A DNA stretch of 44,935 nt from Alistipes sp. GTDB lineage: Bacteria; Bacteroidota; Bacteroidia; Bacteroidales; Rikenellaceae. The stretch lies in contig JAFSDP010000002.1 in NCBI GenBank assembly GCA_017436185.1, positions 1-44,935 of the forward strand. The letters are read 5' to 3'. The notes below the pieces were generated by a model. The model worked only from the letters and a program-made list of their open reading frames with translations. It was not told the DNA's origin and did no database searches. The translations under genes were made by a program, and so were the position numbers. Position 1 is the stretch's first letter. The number at the start of each line of letters is the position of its first letter. This document shows, in pieces, positions 1 through 7,887 of the stretch.

Positions 1-14
1 ATAATCTAAAACGT

Positions 15-434
15 ATGACTATGAAAAAAGTATTACAATGCCTCGGAGTAGTTATTGCAAGTCCGATTAGTGGATATTTGCTGTGGCTGTTTTTTTATTG
101 GGTAACTCCCTACGTTATGGGAATAGGATGGGGGTTATTCTTGCTCTATGTCCTGTTTGCAAGTGGGTTGTTGTTTGGAGTAGTAGGAGTCATTACTACA
201 TTATTAGCTACCCCAATCACGGCTATAACGACAGGCAATAAAGTGGCTAAAGTAATCTATGTAATTCCAATGTTATTCTTTGGGTTTAGTTCCTTGCGAC
301 TACCGTGGGGATTTGATATGGATTATGGTTTTCTCCAGATACTGCTTGCGGTTAGTTTGTCTATCATAGTTCTTATAACATTCATTTGCTTAATGGCAGC
401 TCCTTTTGCCGTTGAGAAAAACAATAAGGTATGA
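15..434 (+). CDS. Small multi-pass membrane protein, unknown function
   Basis: This 139-residue protein is almost entirely hydrophobic. I count about four membrane-spanning stretches, near residues 6-28, 35-65, 78-98 and 107-131, and no catalytic motif. I do not recognise a family. Two ATG codons lie six bases apart (15 and 21), so the protein may begin MTMKK or MKK. The same 16-base start context recurs at the next gene (429-444). The stop overlaps the next start as ATGA, so the two are translationally coupled. The base composition is much more AT-rich than the rest of the window. The upstream promoter lies outside the window. Confidence 0.6.
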   Translation: MTMKKVLQCLGVVIASPISGYLLWLFFYWVTPYVMGIGWGLFLLYVLFASGLLFGVVGVITTLLATPITAITTGNKVAKVIYVIPMLFFGFSSLRLPWGFDMDYGFLQILLAVSLSIIVLITFICLMAAPFAVEKNNKV

Positions 435-835
435 CTATGAAAAACATCCTACGATGGATTGCGGTTCCAATTGTTTCCGTGCTTGCCCTTTTTGTAGTTC
501 ATTTCGCCGTGTCTTTGTTCATTGGGATAAACAATGCCGGATATGAGTTCTACACAGGAGAACCAATTGGCTTTACTAAAGTCATATTACTGCTTTGTCG
601 AGAGTATTTCGTTGGCGCAGCCTTTGTAGCTGCAGGTGTATTTGTTGCACCATCAAACAAAACAATAGTAGCAACCGTATTAGCAACAGCCCAAACCATC
701 TTCTGTGTAGTAAGTATTGCTCTGCTATTTATGTACGGTATGAATAGTTGGTTGCAACCCATCGGAGTCGTTCTTACAATTATTGGCGCAATTGTTCAAG
801 CATACACCGTTAAAGAAAACGAAGAAGGCAAATAG
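431..835 (+). CDS. Small multi-pass membrane protein, unknown function
   Basis: This 134-residue hydrophobic protein has about four predicted membrane segments, near residues 8-30, 52-74, 78-101 and 107-127. No family was recognised. It overlaps the preceding gene by four bases (ATGA) and is followed two bases later by a small secreted protein, so the three probably form one transcript. The start could also be the ATG at 437. Similar size, topology and an identical 16-base start context suggest that this gene and its upstream neighbour share an origin, but their protein sequences are not obviously alike. AT-rich composition. Confidence 0.6.
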   Translation: MTMKNILRWIAVPIVSVLALFVVHFAVSLFIGINNAGYEFYTGEPIGFTKVILLLCREYFVGAAFVAAGVFVAPSNKTIVATVLATAQTIFCVVSIALLFMYGMNSWLQPIGVVLTIIGAIVQAYTVKENEEGK

Positions 836-837
836 GT

Positions 838-1077
838 ATGAAAAAGTTGTTAAGTGCATTATTTGTGGTTGCGTGTGTATGTGCATTCGCAACACCTATG
901 GAGGCTACGCAGTCCTCCTCTACGGTCTATATTTGCACAGGAGGCTCATCGTCTCGCTACCATCGCAAAGCCGATTGTTGGGGATTGCGAAGCTGCAAGG
1001 GTTCCGTCAAGAAGGTAACCATTACCGAAGCCGAAAACAAATACCACAGAACGCCCTGCAAGGTTTGCTATAAATAA
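838..1077 (+). CDS. Secreted Cys/His-rich mini-protein
   Basis: This 79-residue protein has an N-terminal signal peptide (about residues 1-22, with hydrophobic core LLSALFVVACVCAFA). The mature part carries the pattern YICTGG, YHRKADC, CKG and a terminal PCKVCY. This matches a small motif known from many bacterial secreted proteins and nuclease tails: a YH-x-C segment followed by a PCxxC segment, thought to bind zinc or form disulfides. The resemblance is from memory. It lies two bases after the upstream membrane-protein gene and six bases before the next gene. The role is unknown; extracytoplasmic metal binding is a guess. Confidence 0.65.
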   Translation: MKKLLSALFVVACVCAFATPMEATQSSSTVYICTGGSSSRYHRKADCWGLRSCKGSVKKVTITEAENKYHRTPCKVCYK

Positions 1078-1083
1078 GACAAT

Positions 1084-1785
1084 ATGGAAAAAGTATTTTC
1101 GATCCTTCCAAATGGCAACATCTCTGTATTGGGAGTCCATATTGGTATGAGCATATTGGAGGCAGAAAGGATTTTACGGAGCTATAAAGCTCGTCGTATA
1201 AACGAACCTGCTCCCATCATTATGGTCAATGGGGCTTGGCTTGGAGGGTATAGATTGATTTTGTGCGCAGGAATTAACGACAAGTCTATCACCGACATCT
1301 TTGTCCGAGTAGATTCGGGCGTGCACAAAAAGCCTTCAGCTATGTTGATTGAAGAATTCGAGGCATTTATATTCAGTTCATTTGAAAAAATGAAAAACAA
1401 TAAAGATGTCTTGCTATACCGCAATACACTACTCATCATTAACCTTAATGAAAAGGAGGAGTTAAAATACGGATTCACAGTATTCATTAGCCCACGAATA
1501 AAAACAGGAGGAAAAATCGACCTATCAAATACGGAAATCACGGAATTGTACAACGGGAAAAGTTCCCCGACGCCATATAGAAAAATAACGCTTGAGCTAA
1601 CCGATAAGTCTTATAAAATCGCTATAGTCGTTTTTGCTGTTTTTGCACTAATTATTGCATATCTGTTTGCACTGAATGGAAGATATGAAAAATGGGATGA
1701 GCAACTTTTGTTAGACAAATGGACTCAAGAGTATTGGTGGAATTACGAAAAACCGCTATTCAAGCATAGTCTTCCTGACGATTAA
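1084..1785 (+). CDS. Membrane-anchored protein of unknown function
   Basis: This 233-residue protein has a polar N-terminal region of about 175 residues, one clear transmembrane helix near residues 177-198 (IAIVVFAVFALIIAYLFAL), and a short charged, tryptophan-rich tail (WDEQ, WTQEYWWNYE). It lacks a signal peptide, so the bulk is probably cytoplasmic with a C-terminal anchor. No domain was recognised. It lies six bases after the Cys/His-rich gene and ends the AT-rich cluster, which is closed by a hairpin terminator about 200 bases downstream. Confidence 0.55.
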   Translation: MEKVFSILPNGNISVLGVHIGMSILEAERILRSYKARRINEPAPIIMVNGAWLGGYRLILCAGINDKSITDIFVRVDSGVHKKPSAMLIEEFEAFIFSSFEKMKNNKDVLLYRNTLLIINLNEKEELKYGFTVFISPRIKTGGKIDLSNTEITELYNGKSSPTPYRKITLELTDKSYKIAIVVFAVFALIIAYLFALNGRYEKWDEQLLLDKWTQEYWWNYEKPLFKHSLPDD

Positions 1786-1983
1786 CAAAGTAGTATTTTT
1801 GGAAAAAAACAAGGCTATAACCGGCTTCTACTTAAACCTCGGATGGATTATGGAACAACTTACAAACTAAAAGCACACCGATTTCACGTTTCCCCATCTA
1901 CTGCAAATCGTTGATAATTAAGACCGATTGGCTGCGGCACACGCTGCCCTGAACCAGAAGTAATCACTACCGAATACTTCCAC

Positions 1984-2020
1984 AAAAAAGAGGTCGCCCG
2001 CGTGGGTGACCTCTTTTTTA
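1984..2020. terminator. Bidirectional hairpin terminator
   Basis: A 10-bp stem (1990-1999 with 2004-2013, one G-U pair) has an A-tract on the left and a T-tract on the right. It can stop the AT-rich cluster on the plus strand and the def operon on the minus strand. The stretch 1786-1983 before it holds no gene that I can support. Confidence 0.85.
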
Positions 2021-2069
2021 TTGACACAAGCAACAGCCTACAGGCGTACGCTCTTCATTCACTTTTTGG

Positions 2070-2615
2070 CTACTTCGTCTTGTAGGCTGCGCGGTATTTG
2101 CCTTTGGCAAAGCCGAGCAGTTTGCTCTTCAAGAGCTGACGGCGCAACGGCGAGAGGCGGTCCGTGAAGACCTTGCCGTCGAGGTGGTCGTACTCGTGCT
2201 GAATAACACGGGCACGGAAGCCCTCAAACAGCTCGTCGTGCGGCTCGAAGTTCTCGTCCAGATAGCGCATACGGATAGCCACCGGACGGCGTACATCCTC
2301 GTGCAGGCCGGGGAGCGACAAGCACCCTTCGTTGAAGAGCGACGTCTCCTCCGAGGCCTCGTAAATCTCGGGATTGATGAAGGCACGGCGGTAATCCACG
2401 CAGCTCTCATCCTCCTCGCCCCAGGCCGAGCAATCGACCACAAAGAGGCGTATATTCTTACCAATCTGCGGGGCAGCCAGGCCGCAACCATCGGCGGCAC
2501 TCATCGTCAGGAACATATCCTCGATGAGTTTCTTCAGCTCGGGATAATCGGCTGTCAGCTCCACCGAGGGCTTACGCAGTGCCTCACCGCCCAAAATCAC
2601 AATGGGATAAATCAT
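2070..2615 (-). CDS. def: Peptide deformylase
   Basis: Removes the formyl group from the N-terminal methionine of new proteins in the cytoplasm, using a bound metal ion. All three family motifs are present: GCGLAAPQIG (residues 43-52), EGCLSLP (96-102, Cys98 a metal ligand) and HEYDH (140-144, two His ligands and the catalytic Glu). The 181-residue length is normal. The start overlaps the ruvX stop as ATGA. It is the last gene of a glyQS-ruvX-def unit and ends before the shared terminator at 1984-2020. Confidence 0.97.
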   Translation of the reverse strand: MIYPIVILGGEALRKPSVELTADYPELKKLIEDMFLTMSAADGCGLAAPQIGKNIRLFVVDCSAWGEEDESCVDYRRAFINPEIYEASEETSLFNEGCLSLPGLHEDVRRPVAIRMRYLDENFEPHDELFEGFRARVIQHEYDHLDGKVFTDRLSPLRRQLLKSKLLGFAKGKYRAAYKTK

Positions 2616-3025
2616 CGTCTAAACTGTAAAAAATCCTCCAAAATAATCGTTGCGGCGATTTTATCGACCACCGCCTTATCTCGTCGAGCCATCCGCTTCA
2701 TTCCTCCGTCAATCATCGCCCGATGGGCCAAAACGGAGGTGAAACGCTCGTCGTAGAAGGTCACCTCCACCGTCGGATGGGCAGCTTGCAAACGACGAGC
2801 CAACGGCTCGATAAAGCGCCACGTCTCGGAAGGCTCGCCATTCATTTGCATCGGTTTGCCGAGCACGATGGTCGTGACCTCCTCGCGGCTCATATACTCC
2901 GCAATGAAACGCTCCAGCTCCTTGGTCGGCACGGTGGCCAACCCGCCTGCAATCATCTGCAGGGGGTCGCTCACCGCCAAACCGGTACGGACACGGCCGT
3001 AATCAATCGCCAAGATGCGTCCCAT
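2612..3025 (-). CDS. ruvX: RuvX/YqgF-family Holliday junction resolvase-like protein
   Basis: This 137-residue member of the YqgF family has an RNase H-like fold and is linked in other bacteria to 16S rRNA 5'-end processing and to Holliday-junction resolution. The N-terminus ILAIDYGRVRTGLAVSD carries the first catalytic Asp. LGKPMQMNGEPS and YDERFTS follow, and the final VVDKIAATIILEDFL supplies the last acidic residue. I chose the ATG at 3025 because the family begins MGRILAIDYG; the open frame extends 21 codons further without similarity. It overlaps def by four bases and lies 16 bases after glyQS. Confidence 0.93.
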   Translation of the reverse strand: MGRILAIDYGRVRTGLAVSDPLQMIAGGLATVPTKELERFIAEYMSREEVTTIVLGKPMQMNGEPSETWRFIEPLARRLQAAHPTVEVTFYDERFTSVLAHRAMIDGGMKRMARRDKAVVDKIAATIILEDFLQFRR

Positions 3026-3041
3026 CCTCGCTCCTGAGTTC

Positions 3042-4586
3042 TTACAGCGAAAGCTTCTTGAAGAGCTTGCGGTACGAGCACTCCTCATCGACCATACGGC
3101 GCAGCTCGTCGATGGCTACACGCTCCTGCTGCATCGTATCGCGGTGGCGTACCGTTACGGTGCCATCCTCCAGGGTCTGGCCATCGACCGTCACGCAGAA
3201 GGGGGTACCTACGGCATCCTGACGGCGGTAACGCTTACCTACCGAGTCCTTCTCGTCGTAAACCACGTTGTAGTCGTACTTCAGCTCATCGACAATTTTG
3301 CGGGCCACCTCGGGCATACCGTCCTTCTTCACCAGCGGCAGCACAGCCACCTTGACGGGGGCCAGTGCAGCGGGGAACTTCAGCACGATGCGCTGATCGC
3401 CACCCTCGAGCTTCTCCTCGGTGTAGGCGGCCGACATCACCTGCAGGAACATACGATCGACACCAATCGAGGTCTCCACCACATAGGGAACGTAGCTCTC
3501 GTTGGTCTCGGGGTCGAAGTACTGAATCTTCTTACCCGAGAACTTCTGGTGGTTCGACAGGTCGAAGTCGGTACGCGAGTGGATACCCTCCACCTCCTTG
3601 AAGCCGAAGGGGAAGTTGTACTCCACGTCCGTAGCGGCGTTGGCATAGTGGGCCAGCTTGTCGTGGTCGTGGAAGCGGTAGTTCTCATCGCCGAAGCCCA
3701 GCGCACGGTGCCAAGCCATACGGGTATCCTTCCACTTGTTCCACCACTCCATCTCGGTGCCGGGGCGTACGAAGAACTGCATCTCCATCTGCTCGAACTC
3801 ACGCATACGGAAGATGAACTGGCGAGCCACAATCTCGTTACGGAAGGCCTTACCAATCTGGGCGATACCGAACGGGAGCTTCATACGGCCCGTCTTCTGC
3901 ACGTTCAGGAAGTTCACGAAGATACCCTGTGCCGTCTCGGGACGCAGGTAGATGGTGTTGGCACCCTCGGCCGTCGAACCCATCTGGGTCGAGAACATCA
4001 GGTTGAACTGGCGCACATCGGTCCAGTTGCGGGTACCCGAGATGGGGCAGACAATCTCGCAATCGAGGATAATCTGACGCAGCTCCTCCAGGTTGTTCGT
4101 ATTCAAAGCCTCGGTAAAGCGGGCGTGTACGGCATCACGCTTGGCGGCTACCTCCAGCACACGGGGCGAGGTGGCCAGGTACTGCGCCTCATCAAAAGCC
4201 TCGCCAAAACGCTTGCGAGCCTTCTCGACCTCCTTCTGAATCTTCTCGTCCTGCTTGGCCATCCAATCCTCGATGAGCACATCGGCACGATAACGCTTCT
4301 TCGAGTCACGGTTGTCGATCAGCGGGTCGTTGAAGGCACCCACGTGGCCCGAAGCCTCCCAGGTCTTGGGGTGCATAAAGATGGCGGCATCCAGACCCAC
4401 GATGTTCTCGTGGAGCTTGACCATCGAATCCCACCAATAGCGCTTGATGTTGTTCTTCAGCTCAACACCCATCTGGCCATAGTCATAGACGGCACCCAGA
4501 CCGTCGTAAATCTCGCTCGAGGGGAATACAAAACCGTACTCCTTGCAGTGAGCGACCAACTTCTTAAAGAGTTCTTCCTGTGTCAT
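3042..4586 (-). CDS. glyQS: Glycine--tRNA ligase, dimeric alpha2 type
   Basis: Charges tRNA-Gly with glycine. This 514-residue enzyme is the single-chain, archaeal/eukaryotic-like class II type rather than the tetrameric GlyQ+GlyS type. Class II motif 2 is around FRNEIVARQFIFRMREFEQ, and motif 3 is ETSIGVDRMFLQVM. A C-terminal anticodon-binding domain begins near VKVAVLPLVKK. The start at 4586 gives the family N-terminus MTQEELFKKLVAHCKEYGF; the frame is open 52 codons upstream but that part is low quality and crosses the promoter and terminator region. It leads the glyQS-ruvX-def unit. Confidence 0.97.
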   Translation of the reverse strand: MTQEELFKKLVAHCKEYGFVFPSSEIYDGLGAVYDYGQMGVELKNNIKRYWWDSMVKLHENIVGLDAAIFMHPKTWEASGHVGAFNDPLIDNRDSKKRYRADVLIEDWMAKQDEKIQKEVEKARKRFGEAFDEAQYLATSPRVLEVAAKRDAVHARFTEALNTNNLEELRQIILDCEIVCPISGTRNWTDVRQFNLMFSTQMGSTAEGANTIYLRPETAQGIFVNFLNVQKTGRMKLPFGIAQIGKAFRNEIVARQFIFRMREFEQMEMQFFVRPGTEMEWWNKWKDTRMAWHRALGFGDENYRFHDHDKLAHYANAATDVEYNFPFGFKEVEGIHSRTDFDLSNHQKFSGKKIQYFDPETNESYVPYVVETSIGVDRMFLQVMSAAYTEEKLEGGDQRIVLKFPAALAPVKVAVLPLVKKDGMPEVARKIVDELKYDYNVVYDEKDSVGKRYRRQDAVGTPFCVTVDGQTLEDGTVTVRHRDTMQQERVAIDELRRMVDEECSYRKLFKKLSL

Positions 4587-4625
4587 AAAATATGCTGTTT
4601 TTTGTTTTATTTCACTCCTAACGGG

Positions 4626-4633
4626 CAAAGTTA
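4626..4633 (-). promoter_or_regulatory. Putative -7 element for glyQS
   Basis: The minus strand reads TAACTTTG, matching the Bacteroidetes TAnnTTTG -7 box, 40 bases before the glyQS ATG. I see no good TTTG box at the expected upstream distance. Confidence 0.5.
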
Positions 4634-4643
4634 CGAAAAAGGG

Positions 4644-4668
4644 ACAAAAAAAGGAGCATAGCTCCTTA
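4644..4668 (-). terminator. Terminator of the acpP-fabF-rnc-radC operon
   Basis: A 7-bp perfect stem (4651-4657 with 4661-4667, three-base loop) is followed on the minus strand by a run of T (A4646-4652 on the plus strand). It lies 25 bases after the radC stop and just before the glyQS promoter. Confidence 0.75.
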
Positions 4669-4692
4669 AATTTTTCTTTTCGGTGTTGATTT

Positions 4693-5322
4693 TTAGAGTA
4701 ATCCTGCTCGGCGGAAAGAAAACTCCCCCTCACGGGCCACAATCAGGTGGTCCAACAACCGAATATCGAACAGGGCTGCCGCCTCTTTGAGTTGGCGGGT
4801 GAGCTGCTTATCGGCACCGCTCGGCTCAGCAGCACCCGAGGGGTGGTTATGGACCAATATCAGGCGGGTAGCCAACAACTCCAAGGCACGTTTCACGACC
4901 AGTCGATGGTCCACTACCGTGCCCTGCACCCCACCCTGACTAATGCGCTGCTGTTCGATGAGGCGGTTCGAGTTCGTGAGGTAGATGGCCCAACACTCCT
5001 CGTAGGGCAGTTTGTCGAGTTGGGGGCGCATCATACGCACCACATCGTCGCTCGAGGTGATGATGGTTGCCGTCTCGCCCTGCTGCTCGGCCACACGACG
5101 CCCCAGCTCGATGGCCACCTGCACCTGACGGGCTCGTTGCAGCCCCAAGCCGCCCACCATACGCAGCCGTCGCTGCTCTTCACGGGCCACACCGACCAAC
5201 GAGCCGCAGGTCGAAAGCACCTCACGGGCCGTCGGCTCGTCACCCACGACAAGCGACAACAACTCCTGATCGCTGAGCGACTGTACGCCCCGCGCATCCA
5301 TCTTATCGTACAACGATTTCAT
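4693..5322 (-). CDS. radC: RadC-family JAMM protein
   Basis: This 209-residue protein has a helix-hairpin-helix-like region (about 35-75) and a C-terminal JAMM/MPN metalloprotease-like domain. The JAMM motif is intact: HNHPSG with H158 and H160, and D171, plus an upstream acidic pair E108/E109. The biological role of RadC proteins is unsettled, and the old DNA-repair label is weak. The ATG at 5322 gives a normal start; upstream frame is arginine-rich shadow of rnc. It is the last gene after rnc (19-base gap). Confidence 0.92.
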   Translation of the reverse strand: MKSLYDKMDARGVQSLSDQELLSLVVGDEPTAREVLSTCGSLVGVAREEQRRLRMVGGLGLQRARQVQVAIELGRRVAEQQGETATIITSSDDVVRMMRPQLDKLPYEECWAIYLTNSNRLIEQQRISQGGVQGTVVDHRLVVKRALELLATRLILVHNHPSGAAEPSGADKQLTRQLKEAAALFDIRLLDHLIVAREGEFSFRRAGLL

Positions 5323-5341
5323 CTTATTGATTGAGTAGGCT

Positions 5342-6145
5342 TTAAGCCCCCTTCTGCGTCTTCTTTTCGCCCTGCTGTTCGATGCGATCCAGTCGATCGA
5401 GCATCGCACCGCACTGCTCGTCCGAGAGGAACGATGCGACCGAATAGGCGGCCTGCTGTTCGGCCTCCTTCTTCGACTCGCCTGCACCGTGACCCATCTC
5501 CATCTCGTCGATGAGCACCGTCGTGTAGAATACGGGGTGGTTGGGGCGATACTCCTTGTCGTGGACCGTGTGGAAACGAATCGTGTGGTGGTTTTTCTGA
5601 CACCACTCGATCAGGCGGCTCTTGAAGTCGGTCTCCGAGTCGGTCAGACGTGCCAAATCCAAATGGCGTGCAAATATCTGATTGATAAGCAGGCGATTGA
5701 CAAAGTTGTAGCCCTGATCCAGATAGATGGCACCCATCATCGCCTCGAAGGCGTCGCCGAAGATATGTTTCTGCGAAGCCCCCTGCACATTGTTCGAGAT
5801 GAGGTGCTTGTCCAGCCCTAACTGCTCGGCCAGGGCGTTGAGCGACTGACGCGAGACAATTTTCGAGCGCAACTGGGTCAGGAAACCCTCGTCACGATCG
5901 GGGTACTCGATAAAGAGGTAGTCCGACGTTACCGCCTCGATGACGGCATCGCCGAGGTACTCCAGTCGCTCATTGTTGATTTGGCGACCATCCTCCAACG
6001 TAATGGAGGCCGACTTATGCACCAAGGCCAACTTGTAGAGTTCAATGTTGTTGGCAATGAAGCCAAACATATCATCCACAAGGGCATAGAAGTGCTTATC
6101 GGGGCCGAAATGGCGACGAATGGGGCGTAAAATAAAATCAATCAC
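5342..6145 (-). CDS. rnc: Ribonuclease III
   Basis: Cleaves double-stranded RNA in rRNA maturation and mRNA turnover. This 267-residue protein has the signature NERLEYLGDAV (58-68) and the second acidic cluster GDAFEAMMGAIYLDQG. A C-terminal dsRNA-binding domain spans about 170-250, with GAGESKKEAEQQAA. The start is GTG (plus-strand CAC at 6143-6145), since no nearby ATG fits the family N-terminus. It lies 22 bases after fabF in the acpP-fabF-rnc-radC order, a grouping that recurs in Bacteroidetes. Confidence 0.96.
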   Translation of the reverse strand: MIDFILRPIRRHFGPDKHFYALVDDMFGFIANNIELYKLALVHKSASITLEDGRQINNERLEYLGDAVIEAVTSDYLFIEYPDRDEGFLTQLRSKIVSRQSLNALAEQLGLDKHLISNNVQGASQKHIFGDAFEAMMGAIYLDQGYNFVNRLLINQIFARHLDLARLTDSETDFKSRLIEWCQKNHHTIRFHTVHDKEYRPNHPVFYTTVLIDEMEMGHGAGESKKEAEQQAAYSVASFLSDEQCGAMLDRLDRIEQQGEKKTQKGA

Positions 6146-6167
6146 AGCCTACTCTTCCCCCCTTTGT

Positions 6168-7421
6168 TTAAGCGTGATATTTCTTGAGAATAATGGTCGA
6201 GTTGTGGCCGCCAAAGCCAAACGTGTTGGTCAGAGCCACCTCCACGTTGCGCTGCTGTGCCACATCGAGCGTCAGATTGAGCGCCGGGTTGATCGACGGG
6301 TCCAACTCACGACAGTTGATTGTCGGAGGCACCACACCTCGGGTGATGGCCAACACACAGGCCAACGCCTCGATGGCACCCGTAGCACCCAGCAGGTGAC
6401 CGTGCATCGACTTGGTCGAAGAGATATTGATGCTCGGCAGGGCGTCGCCAAAGACCGCCTCCAGGGCCTTAATCTCGGCCACATCGCCCAGCGGCGTGGA
6501 GGTGCCGTGCACGTTGATGTAGTCCACCGCCTCGGGCTCGACACCGGCATCACGCAGGGCATCGCGCATCGACTTGATGGCACCGCGACCCTCGGGATGA
6601 GGAGCCGTAAAGTGGTGAGCATCAGCCGAGCAGCCGCCACCGGCCACTTCGCAATAGATCTTGGCGCCACGCTTCAGGGCGTGCTCCAACTCCTCGAAGA
6701 CGAAGGCACCTGCACCCTCACCCACCACAAAACCGTCACGGTTCTTGTCGAAGGGCGACGAGGCGTGCTCCATATCGTCGTTGCGGGTCGAGAGGGCCTG
6801 CATCGCATTGAAGGCACCGATGGTCACCTCATTGACGGTAGCATCCGAGCCACCGACCACCATCACATCGGCACGGCCGTAGCGAATCGTCTCCATGGCG
6901 TTGATCATGGCGTGGTTCGACGAGGCGCAGGCCGAGACTACCGAGTAGTTGGGGCCCATAAACCCATACTTCATCGAGATAAAGCCTGCGGCGATGTCGA
7001 TGATCATACGGGGAACAAAAAAGGGACTAAACCGAGGGGTGTGACCACCCTCGGCATAGCCCACAGATTCGTCGAAGAAGGATTTAACTCCTCCGATACC
7101 CGAACTCCAAATCACACCGCACTGCTCTTTATCGAGCTTATCGAAGTCGAAAGCGGCATCTTCGACTGCCTCGGCCGCACTGACCAGGGCATACTGCGTG
7201 AAGAGGTCGTAGCGACGAGCCTCCTTACGGTCGAAGTAGTTGTTCGGATCGTAATTTTTAACCTCGCAGGCGAAACGTGTCTTGTAGTTCGACGCATCGA
7301 AATGCGTAATGGGACCGACACCGTTCAGGCCCTGCTCCAAATTCGAAAAATAGGTTTCGATGGTGTTGCCCAACGGATTGATGGTACCAATGCCGGTGAC
7401 AACGACTCTTCTTTCAGCCAT
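6168..7421 (-). CDS. fabF: 3-oxoacyl-ACP synthase II
   Basis: Condenses malonyl-ACP with acyl-ACP in fatty-acid elongation. The 417 residues show a full ketosynthase fold. The nucleophile is Cys165 in SACASSN, and the two catalytic His are H305 in VHGTSTPLGD and H342 in KSMHGHLLGA. The glycine-rich C-terminal TNTFGFGGHN is intact. It follows acpP by 57 bases, so enzyme and carrier protein are co-transcribed. Confidence 0.97.
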   Translation of the reverse strand: MAERRVVVTGIGTINPLGNTIETYFSNLEQGLNGVGPITHFDASNYKTRFACEVKNYDPNNYFDRKEARRYDLFTQYALVSAAEAVEDAAFDFDKLDKEQCGVIWSSGIGGVKSFFDESVGYAEGGHTPRFSPFFVPRMIIDIAAGFISMKYGFMGPNYSVVSACASSNHAMINAMETIRYGRADVMVVGGSDATVNEVTIGAFNAMQALSTRNDDMEHASSPFDKNRDGFVVGEGAGAFVFEELEHALKRGAKIYCEVAGGGCSADAHHFTAPHPEGRGAIKSMRDALRDAGVEPEAVDYINVHGTSTPLGDVAEIKALEAVFGDALPSINISSTKSMHGHLLGATGAIEALACVLAITRGVVPPTINCRELDPSINPALNLTLDVAQQRNVEVALTNTFGFGGHNSTIILKKYHA

Positions 7422-7478
7422 ATATGTTCAAATTATCGCGGCCCTGAGCCTGCGAAGATGAATGTGCTTAAGCGAGAA

Positions 7479-7715
7479 TTATTTCGTGTGCTCCTCGATG
7501 TACTTGATAACATCGCCTACGGTCTGGATGTTCTCAGCCTCCTCCTCGGGGATCTGCAGACCGAACGCCTTCTCGAACTCCATGATCAGCTCGACGGTAT
7601 CCAGCGAATCAGCACCCAGGTGGTTGGTGAAGCTTGCTTCGGGCACAACCTCCGACTCCTTAACACTCAGCTTGTCAACGATGATCTCGACAACTTTAGC
7701 TTGAATTTCAGACAT
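7479..7715 (-). CDS. acpP: Acyl carrier protein
   Basis: This 78-residue acidic protein carries growing acyl chains on a phosphopantetheine arm attached to Ser37 in the motif [15 protein letters not shown]. Length and motif are typical. It is the first gene of the acpP-fabF-rnc-radC unit, transcribed leftward from the divergent intergenic region shared with pepE. The short gap before fabF fits higher acpP translation from the same mRNA, which is an inference. Confidence 0.98.
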   Translation of the reverse strand: MSEIQAKVVEIIVDKLSVKESEVVPEASFTNHLGADSLDTVELIMEFEKAFGLQIPEEEAENIQTVGDVIKYIEEHTK

Positions 7716-7776
7716 AACTTTAAGTTTTTAGTTAAACAAATATTTGGAAATGATTAGTTTTCCACAATAATCTGGG

Positions 7777-7784
7777 CAAAAATA
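7777..7784 (-). promoter_or_regulatory. Putative -7 element for the acpP operon
   Basis: The minus strand reads TATTTTTG (TAnnTTTG), 61 bases before the acpP ATG. The surroundings are very AT-rich, so a chance match is possible. No clear TTTG -33 box. Confidence 0.45.
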
Positions 7785-7797
7785 ACACTTTTTTTAT

Positions 7798-7805
7798 TAC
7801 TTTTG
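7798..7805 (+). promoter_or_regulatory. Putative -7 element for pepE-tyrA-yraN
   Basis: TACTTTTG matches TAnnTTTG and lies 82 bases before the pepE ATG. It is divergent from the acpP element, with only 13 bases between the two. Confidence 0.4.
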
Positions 7806-7887
7806 GCATAACGAACCAATTTTTTTGTACCAAAAATTAGGTCATTTAGGACAATTTACATCAAAACAAACTAACTATCAGCATATT

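Noticed and set aside
1914..1963. Possible gene remnant (a 13-codon stretch reading DRLAAAHAALNQK before a stop)
   Set aside because: It looks protein-like but is bounded upstream by an in-frame stop and is too short to assign.
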